Assembly (NCBI GenBank): GCA_026225945.1
Contig: JAMJFZ010001133.1
Location: 14,492,001 to 14,556,000, forward strand
Direction: 5' to 3'
DNA: 64,000 nt
Origin: Cricetomys ansorgei
Taxonomy: Eukaryota > Chordata > Mammalia > Rodentia > Nesomyidae
How positions within the stretch are numbered: position 1 is the stretch's first letter; each line of letters begins with the position of its first letter. The notes under the pieces were generated by a model. The model saw only the letters and a list, made by a program, of their open reading frames with translations, was not told the DNA's origin and searched no databases. Of the stretch, positions 12,221-23,846 are shown piece after piece. The position numbers and the translations under genes were made by a program.

Positions 12221-12735
12221 ATTAGATTTTGGAACCTTACAAGTATAATAAAATCATGTTCTAAGTTAGAGACATTTAAAATGAATCTAAATTTAAAAAT
12301 CCTTTAAAAAATAGGAATAAGATATCACTCATGTGTTAACTGGTGTTCATATATCAACTGAGCTGAGTTGGGTTTTTTTCTGGATTATTTTTAACAAAAG
12401 ATTTTGTTTTTGTAAAGCTCTCATTACTTCTTAAGGATCCGAGTGTTTTGTTTTTTGTATTTTATTCTTTTGTTTCTTTGTTTTTTGTTTTCATTTTTGT
12501 ATTTCCTTCTTATATTGAAAAAAGGAATCTCAGAGCTTGGCACATTTGAACCCAGTATTGTTCTTTGCTCTGTTGGAAGGATATGTACTTTTCTGATAGA
12601 TGTGATTTAAAGTTTAGATCTAAGGATATGATTATTTATTTTTCCCCCACTCTTTATTATTGACTATCTTGATAAATGTAGCATATTCCTTTTAGACGCT
12701 TGCTTATTATTGTTATCAACAATTCTGTTCAGATT

Positions 12736-12768
12736 TCTTCCCTTCCCTTCCCTTTCCTTTCCTTTTCT
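12736..12768. repeat. (TTCCC)n short tandem repeat
   Basis: Roughly six degenerate TTCCC/TTTCC units. It accounts for the GKGREGKK-type ending of the minus-strand frame that crosses it. Confidence 0.85.
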
Positions 12769-13165
12769 TAAAACCAGGGTTTTTACAACTTGATTTCCTT
12801 TGCAATTCACTAATTCTTGTGGGAATGTGATAACTTTTCTTGTAGAAGGGTGTCTCTGGGGAACAGTGAAACCCCTGTACAGTGAAAAGAGAGGAGAAAG
12901 TAAAAGAAGCTATAAAATGTTCTTGAACAGTAAACAGTATTTGGATAAATTGAAGGGATGCTAGGTGTACTAATAATGTAATGATGGATGTGAACAGGCT
13001 GCCAATCAGAGTCAGGGAAAAGTTGATATCTGGAATCATTTTAGTGATCGGATTCCCCATAATAAATGGCTTCTACTTTTTAAGAGAAAGGCCAACAATG
13101 CTTTTTGTTTTGTTTCTTTTTTTCCCTGCAAAATGCTAGCTAGTAAATCTTTTAGGATTTGTATT

Positions 13166-13625
13166 TGTTAGTTACTCTTCTGTCCTTATAATGAAACATC
13201 TGATAAAGACACCTTAAAGGAGGAAAGGTTTTAGTTCATGGTCTCAGAGATGTCCATCCACAGTATTGATTCTGGGCTTATGGTAAGACAGAACACGTGA
13301 TAAAGTTTACCCACTCCATAGTACACAGGTAGCAGAGAACAGTGATAGGAAGGGACCAGCATGATGAGTAGCCCCATTCCCATACCCCCACTCTTCCCAT
13401 GAGCTCCTTCCTTCACTTCCTACTACTTTCATGGTTCTATTACTTCTCAATAATAGTCTATACAAAGTTTGAATCCAGCAATGTATTCAACTATTCATAA
13501 AATCAGAGTCTTCATGATCTAATTGTTTCTAGAGGCACTCTCTCTGTCACACACACAGAAGTGTGCTGCATCTCTTAGGCATTTCCCAATCCAATCGAGT
13601 TGACAGTCAAGAGTAACCATCAACA
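13166..13625 (-). mobile_element. MaLR LTR (MT/ORR type), diverged
   Basis: Starts tgttagttactcttctgtcc and ends ccatcaaca, giving TG...CA termini in the antisense reading. Order of landmarks fits rodent MaLR LTRs: aatgaaacatctgataaaga, aggaggaaaggttttagttc, a middle region with agagaac and gagctcc, and a tail with caatcgagttgacagtcaag. The 61-residue minus frame at 13231-13416 lies wholly inside. Family level (MTD/MTE) is a guess. Confidence 0.65.
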
Positions 13626-15087
13626 TGGACCAGATTCTCTGTCAGAGCACTTGCTGCTGAGACCTGACAAGCAGCTATAGAGAGTGAGTACATGAGCAAA
13701 TGCTCAATGTTCTGTAACTGTTTATAAATACAGGTTGTTGGCTTAGCTTGGCCCTGGGCCAGTTTTCCAATCCTAATACAAAGCTTGGTTCAATGGCTTT
13801 TCTACTTCCTTCACCTGCTGTTACTTCTGGAAAATGTATACTCATTGGAAACCGATTCATTAGTCATGTCACATTTCCCACACAAAAGCATGAAAATTCT
13901 ATGATATTTCCATTACTCCAAGCTAAATTTTGTTAGAAATGGCAGAGTTATGATGGTCTACCAGAAACCCAATTAATAATGGCCTCAGGATGCCAGAAGG
14001 TAATGCCGATTAGAGGTGACTTTTGGTGTAAGTTTAGGTGACACCAAGGTGCTGCCTCAGCTTCACATCCTTCATGGGTCACCACCAGCCAGTCTGCTGT
14101 GGAAACAGTAGGAAGAGAACGATAGAAGGCAGGTGTAGCCCTTCCTTTTCTGGCCATGATGTAAATGCATCTCATAACACTTCTGCACACACCTCATTGG
14201 TCAGCACTTAGTCATCTAGCACTATCGACTGGCAAGAGAAACTCTGAAATAGCACAGTCATGTACAGCCTAACATTCTGAGAAATACTTGGTGAGTAGTT
14301 TCATTGTTGTGCAAATACCATAGAGCACACCCATGCAGACCTGCATGGGAGAGCCTATTCCTTTAAGCTGTCATCTATGATCATTGTTGACTGAAACATA
14401 TGGTATATGTATTTATTCTAAACAGCCACGCCCAAATAACATTGGGGCTTCTATTACTGCAGAAAAAGTGTATTAAAATTGGGAGGTGTGTAGACAATCT
14501 ATCCTTTAGCTAGCTTTTGACTTTCATCTTGTATTTGTAGAGCAGTAAGGGTAGAAAGGAGTTACTGAGGTAATAAAGTTCTATTTCATTACATTTTATG
14601 TGACAGATTATATGCTGTCTTATTTGGGGATAGAGCTAAAGACGTTAGACATATTCAGAAAAGAATAACAAACGCGTGCTAAACCTAGTTGGGATACTCT
14701 TGAGAATTTAAGTGGCAATTATCTCTCATATGTCTACCCCGTCCCCCACCCGAGTCTATTGCAGACATCTCTAACAGAACACAGAATTCTTTCTCATCAA
14801 GTTGAGTCTGAGATTTAGACTCTGCTGTATCCTGACTAAGGCTTCTTAAATTTCAACCACTTGGGAAACATTTTTGCCTGAAAAAGTGTACATAACCTGG
14901 GCATATGAGTACAGAAAATGAGTATTCAAAGCAAATATTTACTGATAATAAATCATAAATAAATTTATTTTATACCATTATTTTGTATACATACCTATCA
15001 TTTATTAAAGATGGAAGCTGATTTATAGATGAGTAGAATTGGTATGCTTGTTGATTTTTTATGTAAGGAATTAGATCTTGTGCCTAT
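13626..15087. other. unique sequence, no gene recognised
   Basis: No repeat or gene recognised with confidence. Small frames on both strands at 13675-14190 lack domains. Confidence 0.5.
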
Positions 15088-15270
15088 GAGTTAGGTCAGT
15101 AGATAAAGGGTTTGCTATACTAGCCTGAGGAGCAGAGTTCTATTTCTGGAATGTACATAGAAGAAAAGGTAAGGACAGATCCCACAAAGTCACTTCCTGA
15201 CCTCCATAGCCCTTACAAACATACCATACCCTTGTATACACACATAGGTACAGAAAATAACAGATAAAAT
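15088..15270 (+). repeat. B2/B3-family SINE, diverged
   Basis: Plus-strand tRNA-like head (gagttaggtcagtagataaa then gggtttgctatactagcc), the ggagcagagttctatttctg B-box region, then cttcctgacctccatagccc and a terminal ttgtatacacacatagg in place of the usual CA-rich tail. Divergent but in correct order. Confidence 0.7.
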
Positions 15271-15450
15271 CTGGGATGAATATTTGATACTATACTGTAG
15301 TTAACATCAATACTTTTTGGAGTTGGTCAATATTTTTGTTTTATAATGGTCAGTGCTGAGAATGCCATTTTGCATAAATATATGTAGGACAAAATGGTGT
15401 ATAAAACGGCAGAAGTGTGTGTATTTAGGACCACTTCAGAAATTGTTAGG

Positions 15451-15619
15451 TTTTTGTTTTTGTTTTGTTGTTGTTGTTTTGAGACAGGGTTTCTCTGTTG
15501 TAACTCTGGCTGTCCTGGAACTCACTCTGTAGATCAGGCTGGCCTTGAACTCCCAGAGTTCACCCTTGCCTCTGCCTCTCCAGTGCTGGGATTAAAGCCA
15601 TGTGCCACCACTTCCTGGT
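15451..15619 (-). repeat. B1 SINE
   Basis: Antisense full-length B1: T/G-rich tail (ttttgttttgttgttg), gagacagggtttctctgttg, taactctggctgtcctggaa, tagatcaggctggccttgaa, then gggattaaagccatgtgcca. It belongs to the same lineage variant as the copies at 6.9 and 58.5 kb. The plus frame at 15394-15636 is an antisense SINE translation. Confidence 0.95.
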
Positions 15620-15664
15620 TACAAGTTGTGTTCTAACCTTAAGCAAAAATTAATTTAATGATTT

Positions 15665-15684
15665 AAAAAAAAAAAAAAAAAAAA
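15665..15684. repeat. A20 homopolymer
   Basis: A run of 20 A directly left of the ERV LTR candidate. It may be a leftover poly(A) tail of an unrelated insertion or a slippage tract. Confidence 0.9.
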
Positions 15685-16080
15685 CTCCTCAGGACCTCAG
15701 CACCTGAAAGGACCGGCTGGGCTTCTGCCCTCCCGGGGTCTCAGAGCAAGGGATGACCTTAAGGAACCAAGACTCCAGATTGATGTAAAAAACATGAGGC
15801 TTTTATTATCCAAGGCATTGGGGTCATCTCTCATGTACCCTGGAAGTCAGAATAGGAGAAAATGACCCCGAGGATCTTCTGGCTAGACTTTTTAAAAGGG
15901 AGCAGGGAATCTCTCTGACTGGTCAGAATCCAGGCACTGGATTGGCTTGTTGGCAGCAAGGAGTTCTGGGAAAACAGAGAGGTTTATGGGATAGTGAGTA
16001 CTATAATGAGTACTTACATTAAATGGAGGTTAGTGGCTTTACCACTAGGGGCGCTGGACTTTTCACAGCATTATTAAAAT
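15685..16080 (-). mobile_element. probable ERV LTR (class II-like)
   Basis: Read on the minus strand, the piece has the features of the downstream half of a retroviral LTR: a poly(A) signal (AATAAA within ggataataaaagcctcatg), about 115 bp of following R-U5-like GC-richer sequence with gagaccccgggagggcag, and a U3-like part upstream (ctttttaaaagggagc in plus reading, a possible TATA variant). Similar LTRs exist in mouse. I cannot name the family. The far (U3) end is not clear. No gag, pol or env remnant is visible beside it. Confidence 0.5.
16042..16057 (+). promoter_or_regulatory. near-match to CTCF core
   Basis: CCACTAGGGGCGCTGG matches the CTCF core CCACTAGGGGGCGCTGG except for one missing G in the G-run. 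The one-base loss shifts the motif halves and probably weakens binding. It lies at the edge of the ERV LTR candidate. Confidence 0.25.
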
Positions 16081-17210
16081 ATCAACTATTCAAACGTAAT
16101 ACAACTAAAGACACACTCATTTTCTACATGCAAGGGATGATGGGAGGTTGTTCCTGCAACCAGACCATTGTTTCCATAAGAGCAGAGGTTTTATACAGAC
16201 AGCAAAAACTGCAATTCACAGTATAGTCATGAATTTGATCCATAGTGTTTCAGGTAGTGTTTATTTGTGTTCTGTGGCCCTAGAGCATGCTCAGGGCAAC
16301 ACACCATTGTTATATGTTCAGAACTATGGCTGCAGTCCAGTATGGTGCCATGTTGGCCAGCCCTGACCTAAACATCCTGGGTTCATTATGTGTTGAGTCT
16401 TGAATTAATTTTTGAGTTTTGAACATTAAGAAACCTGTTACTGATATCAAGTTATTGTGTCCCCTACATTCATTTAAGAGATACCATTTGAAATCAAGAC
16501 CCATGGTTTAAAAAGTTATGTTATAGACCTATCCTCTACCAACGTAAGATGTAGAGTTAGCAATGGATTTACCATTTCAGATTTGCCCTTCTTTTTTTCT
16601 CTGTGGGGCTGTCCTAGAGCTGAGAGTGAGTCGAAGTTGGCCAGAACCTAGATAAATATTAAAAAATTGCCTGCTTTACAGAAGGTCATTAGCAATGCGG
16701 CTTGGTTGGTGTTTATCTGCCCTGTAGCTGGAAGAATAGGGATGAATCCATTTACTGATAAGGCACCTTCTTCTTTTTCCTTGTGGAACCACACCTTATG
16801 CAGATGGTGCCCTTGCAAGACCATGACACTTAGACTTGAGCTCCATATGCAAATGAGGCTACTCCAGTATCCTTGTCTTAACCAGTGGATCCCAACCCTG
16901 GGTGCCAAAGACCCTCCCCTGTCTGTACCTCATACATGTAACCACCCTCACTTTAATAAATGAGAGATAGGCTCCTCTGACAGCCTCTCCTGAGAGTCTG
17001 ATTTGCTCTCATTGACTCTTAGTCCTCTGATCTGGGACCCTCCAGGATGTGTTGGCCCACCTCCTGTTCTTTCCTTCCCAGAGGGCTGAGCTGGCATAGC
17101 TCAGCCATGCTCTGAGAAGGGAAGCAAGAAAAAAAGGAAACAACATTTCTCCTTTGCACTTTGATCTTATTTACAGATGTCCACATGACAATACATGAAT
17201 ACATCTTGCT
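16081..17210. other. unclassified sequence
   Basis: No recognised gene. Overlapping plus and minus frames of 98 and 86 residues at 16648-16963 contain no known motif. AATAAA occurs near 16953 and the surrounding text is LTR-like in style, but I could not place it in a family. Confidence 0.4.
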
Positions 17211-18465
17211 CTTTTTTTTTAAAAATTGGAAATAGATTCTTCTGTCAAACACTGCCACAGTTACCCTCCCTCCACTCTTCCTAGCTCCTCCCACCTCTTC
17301 TCTCTCCCAATCCACTCCACCTTCGTTTCCCTTCAGAAAAGAGCAGGTCTCCCAGCCAAATGTGACACAACAAGATACAATAAGACAAGGCACAAATTCT
17401 CATATCAAGGCTGGATGAGGCAATTCAGTTGGAAGAAAAGGGTCCCAACAGCAGGCAAAGGAGTCAGGGACACCCCAATTCCCTTTGTTAGGAGTCGCAT
17501 ACAAATACCGATCTAACAGCGCTGATATACATGCAGAGGACCTGATACAGACCCAAGCAGGCTCCGTGCTTGCTGCTTTAATCTATATGAGCCCATAGTT
17601 TAGTTGATTTAATAGGACATTTTTTTCTGATCTTCTTGATCATCTTTGGCTCCTACCAATCTTTCCTCACCCTCTTTTGGGGGGTTCTCTGAGCTCTGAG
17701 GGAAGGACCAAGTGGAGACCTACAATTTAGACTCTCTCTCTCTGTATAGTGTCTGACTGTGGGTTTCTGCACCTGCTTCCAACTGCTTCCGGACAACAGC
17801 TATAAGATGATGATTGGGCAAGGAACCAATCTATGAATATATCAGAATATGATTAGGAATCATTTAATTGATTTTTCGTTTTGTTAGTTTTGTTTGGTTC
17901 TACCCTAGATCTCTGGGCTATCCAGTCTTCGGTTCCTGGCCACCCAGGTAGTGTTGAGCAGGGGCTTCTTCTTGTAGTATGGACCTCAAGTTAAGCTAGT
18001 CATTGGTTGGCTACTCCCTCAAGTTCTGTGCCACCACTGCCCCAGCACATTTTGTAGGCAAGACAGATTGTAGGTGGAAGGTTTTATGGATGGGTTGGTG
18101 TCCCAGTCCCCCCACTGGGAGCTCTGCCTGATTGCAGAAGATGGCCAGTTCAGAGTCCATATCCCCATTACTAGTAGTCCTCACTAGGGTCACTCTCAGA
18201 TTCCAGAAAGTTTCCACTGTACTCCATTTCCACTTTACCTCCCAAATGCCCCCAATTCCAGTTATATCTTCCTATACTCTTTCTCTACATCCCTCCCCCC
18301 ATACTTGATCCCACCTACTCCTGTCTCCACTGGTACCCTGTCCATCTACAAAATATATTCTATTTCTCCTTCCCAGTGAGAACCACACATCCTCCCTAGA
18401 TCCCTTCTTGTTGCCTAGCCTCTCTGGGTCTGTGAATTTTAGTATGATCACCCTCTACTTAATAG

Positions 18466-21400
18466 CTAATATCCACTTATAGGTGAGTACATACCATGTT
18501 TGTCTTTCTGGGTCTAGGTTATCTCAGTCAGGATGATTTTTTTTTCTAGCTCCATCATTCATATGCAGATTTTAAGATGTCATTTTTTAACAGCTGAGTA
18601 ATACTTCATTGTGTAAATAAACCAAATTTTATCCATTCTTTGGTTGAGGGACATCAAAGTTGTTTCTAGTTTCTAGCTTTTATGAATAAAACCACTTTGA
18701 AAGTAGTTGAGCAAGTGTCCTTGTGGCAGGATGAAACACCCTTTGAGTATATGCCCAAGAGTGGTATAGATAGATTTTGAAGTAGATCAATTCCCAATTT
18801 TCTGGGGAACTGCCATATTTATTTCAGTAGTGGCTGTACAAGTTTGGATTCCCACCAGCAATGGAGGACTTGCTCCTTGCTCCACATCCTTGGCAGCATG
18901 AGCTGTCACATGTGTATTGATCTTAGCCGTTCGGACAGATGTAAGATGGAATCTCAAAATAGTTTTGATTTGCATTTCACTGCTGGCAAAGGGTGCCAAA
19001 CACTTAAACCTTTCTCAGCCATTTGAGATTCTTCTATTGAGAATGCTGTTAAGATCTGTACCCCATTTTTTATTTGGATTATTTAGTTGGTTGATATCTT
19101 GTTTCCTGATTTTTTTAAATATATATTTTGGATATTAGCCCTCTATGATGTGGAATTAATGAATATCTTTTCTCATTCTGAAGGCTGCTGCTTTGTCCTA
19201 GTGATGGTGTCCTCTGCCTTACAGAAGCTTTTCAGACTAATGTGGTTTCACTTATTAATTGTTGATATTAGTACCTTCACTATTGTTCTCTTCAGGACGT
19301 TGTCTCCTATGCTAATGCATTCCAGGCTATTCCCCACTTATTCTTCCATCAGGTTCAGTGTATCTGGTTTTATGTTGAGGTCTTTGATCTACTTGGACCT
19401 GGACTTGAGTTTTGTGCAGGATAAGAAACATGGATCTATTTGCATTCTTCTACATGCAGACATCAGCACAGTTTGACCAGCACCATTTGTTGAAGATGCT
19501 GTCTTTTTTCCAGTAGGTATTTCTGGTTTCTTTATGAAAAAAATCAGGTGTCCATAGGTGTGTAGATTTATGTTTGGATCTCCAATTTTATTTCATTGAT
19601 TAATATGTCTGTTTTTATATGTATATATTTTATATGTCAGTACAATGTAGTTTTTATTACTATAACTACATAATACAACTTGAAATCAGGGACAGTGATA
19701 CCTCCAGAAGTTCTTTTATTGTTCAGGATTGTTTTAGCTATCAATTTTTTTTTCTATATGAAGATGAGAACTGTCCTTTCAAGGTCTGTAAAGCATGTGC
19801 TCAAATTTTGATGGGGGATTGCGTTGAATATATAGATTGCTTTTGGTAAGATGGCCATCTTTCACTATATTAATTCTACCTATCCATGAGCATGAGGGAT
19901 CTTTTCATCTGATATCTTTTCAATTTCTTTCTTCAAAGACTTGAAGTTTCTATCATATAAGTTGTTAATTTGCTTGGTTAGAGTTACCCTAAAGTATTTT
20001 ATATTATTTGTGACCATCGTAAAGGGGTATTGTTTCCTTGATTTCTTTCTCAGTCCATTTGCCATTTCTATATAGGAGGGCTACTGATTTTTTTAAAGTT
20101 AATTTTGTATCCATGTACTTCAGTGAAGGTGTTTATCAGCTGTAGGAGTTCCCTGATGGAATTTTTTTTTGGTCACTTACGTACACTATCTGATTATCTG
20201 CAAATAAAGATACTTTGACTTCAATTTGCACAATTTGTGTCCTTCGATCTTCTTCTGTTGTCTTATTGTTCTAGCTAGAACTTCAAGTACTATATTAAAT
20301 AGACATGAAGAGAGTGGACAACTTTGTCTTGTTCCTGATTTTAGTGGAATTGCTTTGAGTTTTTCTCAATTTAATTTTATATTGGCGGCTGGCTTGCTGT
20401 AAATTGCCTTTATTATGTTTAGGTATGTCCTTTATATCCCTAATCTCTCTAGTGCTTTTATCATGAAAGGGTGTTGAATTTTGTCAAAGGCTTTTTCAGA
20501 ATCTAAGATTTTTTTTTTCAATTTGCTTATATGTTTATATGGTGGATTACTTTTACTGATGTCGAACCATCCCCGGATCTCTGAGTTGAAGCCTACTTGA
20601 TCATGGTAGATGATCTTTATGATGTGTTCTTGAATTCAGTTTTCTAGTATGCTACTGAGTACTTTTGGTTCTGTGTTCATAATGGAAATTGGTCTGTAAT
20701 TCTCTTTCTTTGTTGAGTCTTTGTGTGGTTTGGATATAAGGGCAATTGTGGCCCTTTAAAGTGAGTTGAGCAATGTCACTTCTGTTTCTATTTTGTGGAA
20801 TAATTTGAGAAATATTGGAGTTTTAACTCTTCTTTGAAAGTCTGGTACAGTTCTGCACTAAAATCATGTAGCCCCGAGTCTTTTTAGGTTGGGAGAGTTT
20901 TAATGACTGCTTCTATTTTCCTAGGGATTATAGGCCTATTTAAGTTATCTGATCTTGATTTAACTTTGGTAAGTTATATTGAGAAAATTATCCATTTCTT
21001 TTATATTTTCCAATTTTGTGGAGTATAGGCTTAAAGTATGTCCTAATGATTCTTTGGATTTCCTCAGAGTTTGTTGTTATGTCCCTCTTCTCGTTTTTGA
21101 TTTTGACACTTCAGATATTCTTTCTACATCATTTAGTTGGTTTAGATAGGGATTTGTCTATCTTGTTGATTGGCTTAGAGAACCATCTCTGGTTTTTTTT
21201 TTTTTTTTTTTATTTCTTGTATTGGTCTCATTGTTTCCATTTTATTGATTTCAACTCACAGTTTGAGTATTTCCCACCATCTACTGTTTTTGAGAATGTC
21301 TACTTCATTTTGTTCAGGGGCTTTCAGGTATGCTGCTAAGTTGCTAGTATGAGATCTCTCCAGTTTTTTTATGTAGGCATTTAGTGCTATGAACTTTCCT

Positions 21401-22290
21401 CTTAGCACTACTTTCATCGTGTCCCATAAGTTTGGGTCTGTTGTGGATTCATTTTAATTGAAACCTAGAAAGTCTTTAATTTCTTTACTTCTGTCATGAT
21501 CCGTTTTTCACTTAATAGAGAGTTCTTCAGTTTGCATAGTTTGTAAGGTTTCCATTGTTTCTGTTGTTGTTGATCTCCAGCTTTAATCTGTGGCGGTGTG
21601 ATAGGATACAGGGAGTATTTTAATTTCCTTGTATCAGTTGAGACTTGCTTTGGAACTGGGCATGTGGTCAATTTTGGAGAAAGTTCCAAGAGATGGTGAG
21701 AAAAAGGTATATTCTCTTGTGTTTGGCTGAAATGTTCTGTATGGATCTGTTATGTCCATTTGGTTATAACATTTGTTAGTTTCAGTATTTTTCTATTTAG
21801 TTTTTGTCTGAATGATGTGTCTATTCGTGAGAGTGGGATATTTAAGTCTTCTACTATCAGTGTGTGAGATTTAGTATGTGATTTAAGCTTTATTAGTGTT
21901 TCTTTTACAAAGTGTGTGGCCTTGTGTTTGGGGGCATAGAGGTTAAGTATCGAGACAACATGTTGGTGGATTTTTCCTTTGACAAGTGTGAAGTGTCCTT
22001 CTCCATTTCTTTTGATTAAATTTGGTTTGAAGTATATTTTGTTACATATTAGAATGGCTATACCAGCTTGCTTCTTAGGTCCATTTGCTTGGAATATTCT
22101 TCCAACCTTTTACCCTGAGGTAATTTCTATTTTTGATGTTGAGGTGTGTTTCTTGTATGCAGCAAAAGGATGGATCCTGTTTTTTATATTCTTTCTGGTA
22201 GTCTTTATCTTTTGATTGGGGAAGTAAGACCATTGGTATCGAAAGATATCAATAACCAATAAGTATTAATTTCTGTTATTTGGATTTTTT
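18466..22290 (-). pseudogene. L1 ORF2 (EN-RT-Cys) pseudogene
   Basis: About 3.8 kb, the expected length for ORF2. The stop is at 18466-18468, after a C-terminus reading MYSPISGY, close to the SLISGY end of Lx/rat-type ORF2. Matching pieces include EMQIKTILRFHLTSVR (C-terminal region, 18787-18999), NNIKYFRVTLTK and FKSLKKEIEK (downstream of the RT core, 19880-20065), and endonuclease-domain sequence at 21.7-22.2 kb. There is no intact frame longer than about 75 codons in the sense direction, and an inserted T-run (about 21193-21211) interrupts it. The protein would have nicked DNA and reverse transcribed L1 RNA. Confidence 0.9.
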
Positions 22291-22381
22291 TTTTTTGCTT
22301 TTTGTTCTTTTAGTGATGTGTATATTTGAGTGTGTGAGTGTCTGTGTGTGCTTCTATTCTTTTGGTTTTGCTGCTGTGAGG

Positions 22382-23427
22382 TTATTTATTTCCTGCATTT
22401 TTACTTCCTTGAGTTGGAGTTTTCCTTCTATCACCTACCTTCTGTAGGGCTGGATTTATAGATAAATATTATTTAAGTTTAACTTAATCACGGGATATCT
22501 TATTTTATCCAGGTATGGTGATTGTAAGTTTTGCTGGGTATAAATAATAGTCTGGGTTGGCGTATGTGGTGTCTTAGAGTTTGCTGCATATCTGTCCAGG
22601 CCCTTCTGGTTTTTAGAGTCTCCACTTAGAAGTCAGATATGATCTAATAGGTCTGCCTTTATATGTTACTTGATATGCTTTATATGTTTCTTCCCCTTGC
22701 AACTTTTGATACTTTTTCTTTGTTCTGTATGTTTAGTGTTTAGATTATTATGTGTCAAGCAAGATTTCTTTTCTGGTCCAATCTATTTGGTGTTCAGCAT
22801 GCTTCTTGTACTTTTTCAGGCATCTCCTTCTGTAGGTTAGGGGAATTTTTCTTCTATGATTCTATTGAAAATATTTTCTGGGTTTTTCAGCTGGAATTCT
22901 TCTTCCTTTATTATTATTATTCTCAGGCTTTTTTTTTTTTCATGGTGTCCCAGATTTCTTGGATGTTTTGTGTCAGGAATTTTTTAGATTTAATATTTTC
23001 TTTGACTGGTGTATCTATTTTCTCTATTGTATCTTCATCACCTGAAATTCTCTCTTCCATCTCTTGTATTCTGTTTGTGTAGCTTGCCTCTGTAGTTTCT
23101 ATTTGCATTTCTTAAGTTTTTCATTTCCAGAATTTCCTCAGTGTGCATTTACTTTATTGCTTCTATTTCCATTTTTAGGTCTTGAGCAGTTTTATCAATT
23201 TCCTTACACTGTTTGTTCGTCATTTCCTGGGTTTTTTGAAGGGATCTACTCATTTCCCCTCTAAGGACCTCTATCATCTTCATATAGTTGGTTTTAAGGT
23301 CTTTTTCTTGTGCTTCAGGTATGCTGGAATATTCAGAGCCTGCTGTGGTAGGGTAGCTAGCTGGACTCTGGTGAAGAAATGTTGCCCTGGTTGTTATTGA
23401 TTGTGTTCTTATGCTATCACCTAGGCA
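22382..23427 (-). pseudogene. L1 ORF1 pseudogene
   Basis: About 1,046 bp (348 codon-equivalents), in the family range. The stop is at 22382-22384 after a reading AGNK, and the probable ATG is at 23425-23427 (MPR then two stops). The best piece, minus frame 22923-23108, contains NRIQEMEERISGDED and LTQNIQEIWDTM, the coiled-coil to RRM transition of ORF1p, an RNA-binding trimer. Frameshifts and stops inactivate it. About 90 bp separate it from ORF2, the usual inter-ORF gap. Confidence 0.88.
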
Positions 23428-23785
23428 TCTGGGTCTGGGGTGATTATAAGTCTAGGTGTTGAATTCTAGGTTTGTTATGTGGGTGTTTGTTTCTTGGTCT
23501 CTCTTTTCTCTCTGGATTTTCAGAGAGTGTATTGACTGTGTGTTGTCTGTTTAACTGGCCTGTTTGGCTGGTATGTTCATGGAGAATGCTTGCTCATGTT
23601 GGAGACCTGAGAAAGGGGAGGTGTGAACCGCAGAGGAAGGGAGGCTGCAGCTGGTGTTCTGTTGTATTGGTAGGGAAGACCCTTAGGTTTGGGTCGAGTC
23701 TGTGGAAGGTTTATGGCAGGGGTGCAAGGAGTGGGCAGGAAGTATTGGGTCTTTGGGGATTGAACCAAGAGAGTGGGAAAGTTCT

Positions 23786-23846
23786 GCTGCAAGTCCTCTG
23801 CAAGGGCAATGTGTGCTCTTAACTGAAGAGCCATATCTCCAGCTCT
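23786..23846 (-). repeat. B3/B2 SINE fragment
   Basis: Antisense tRNA-derived head: gcaagtcctctgcaagggca, then gtgctcttaactgaagagcc and atatctccagctctgc. It abuts the 5' end of the L1 and probably preceded it or marks its insertion site. Confidence 0.75.

Larger units (their letters stand above)
10546..13165. other. unique sequence with a CpG-enriched patch
   Basis: No exon recognised. Contains the CpG patch at 11150-11370 (separate entry), a TATA-type AT repeat at 12183-12220 and a TTCCC repeat at 12736-12768. The 114-residue minus frame at 12716-13060 shows no domain and its C-terminal Lys/Glu/Gly stretch comes from the TTCCC repeat. Confidence 0.5.
17211..23785 (-). mobile_element. near full-length L1 (Lx-like), inactive
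   Basis: A 6.5-kb L1 lies in antisense orientation. Its A-tail is the T-run at 17211-17220. The 3' UTR spans about 17221-18465 and includes the pyrimidine-rich antisense of the G-rich polypurine tract at 17263-17310. ORF2 spans 18466 to about 22290, ORF1 about 22382-23427, and a 5' UTR extends to about 23785. Order and spacing match a complete rodent L1. Reading frames are broken throughout, so it cannot move. Its protein-matching pieces are on the minus strand; longer plus-strand frames (19087-19476, 21016-21339, 22750-23082) are antisense shadows. Confidence 0.93.

Noticed and set aside
19087..19476. 129-codon plus-strand frame
   Set aside because: It is the antisense reading of L1 ORF2; the protein-matching strand is minus.
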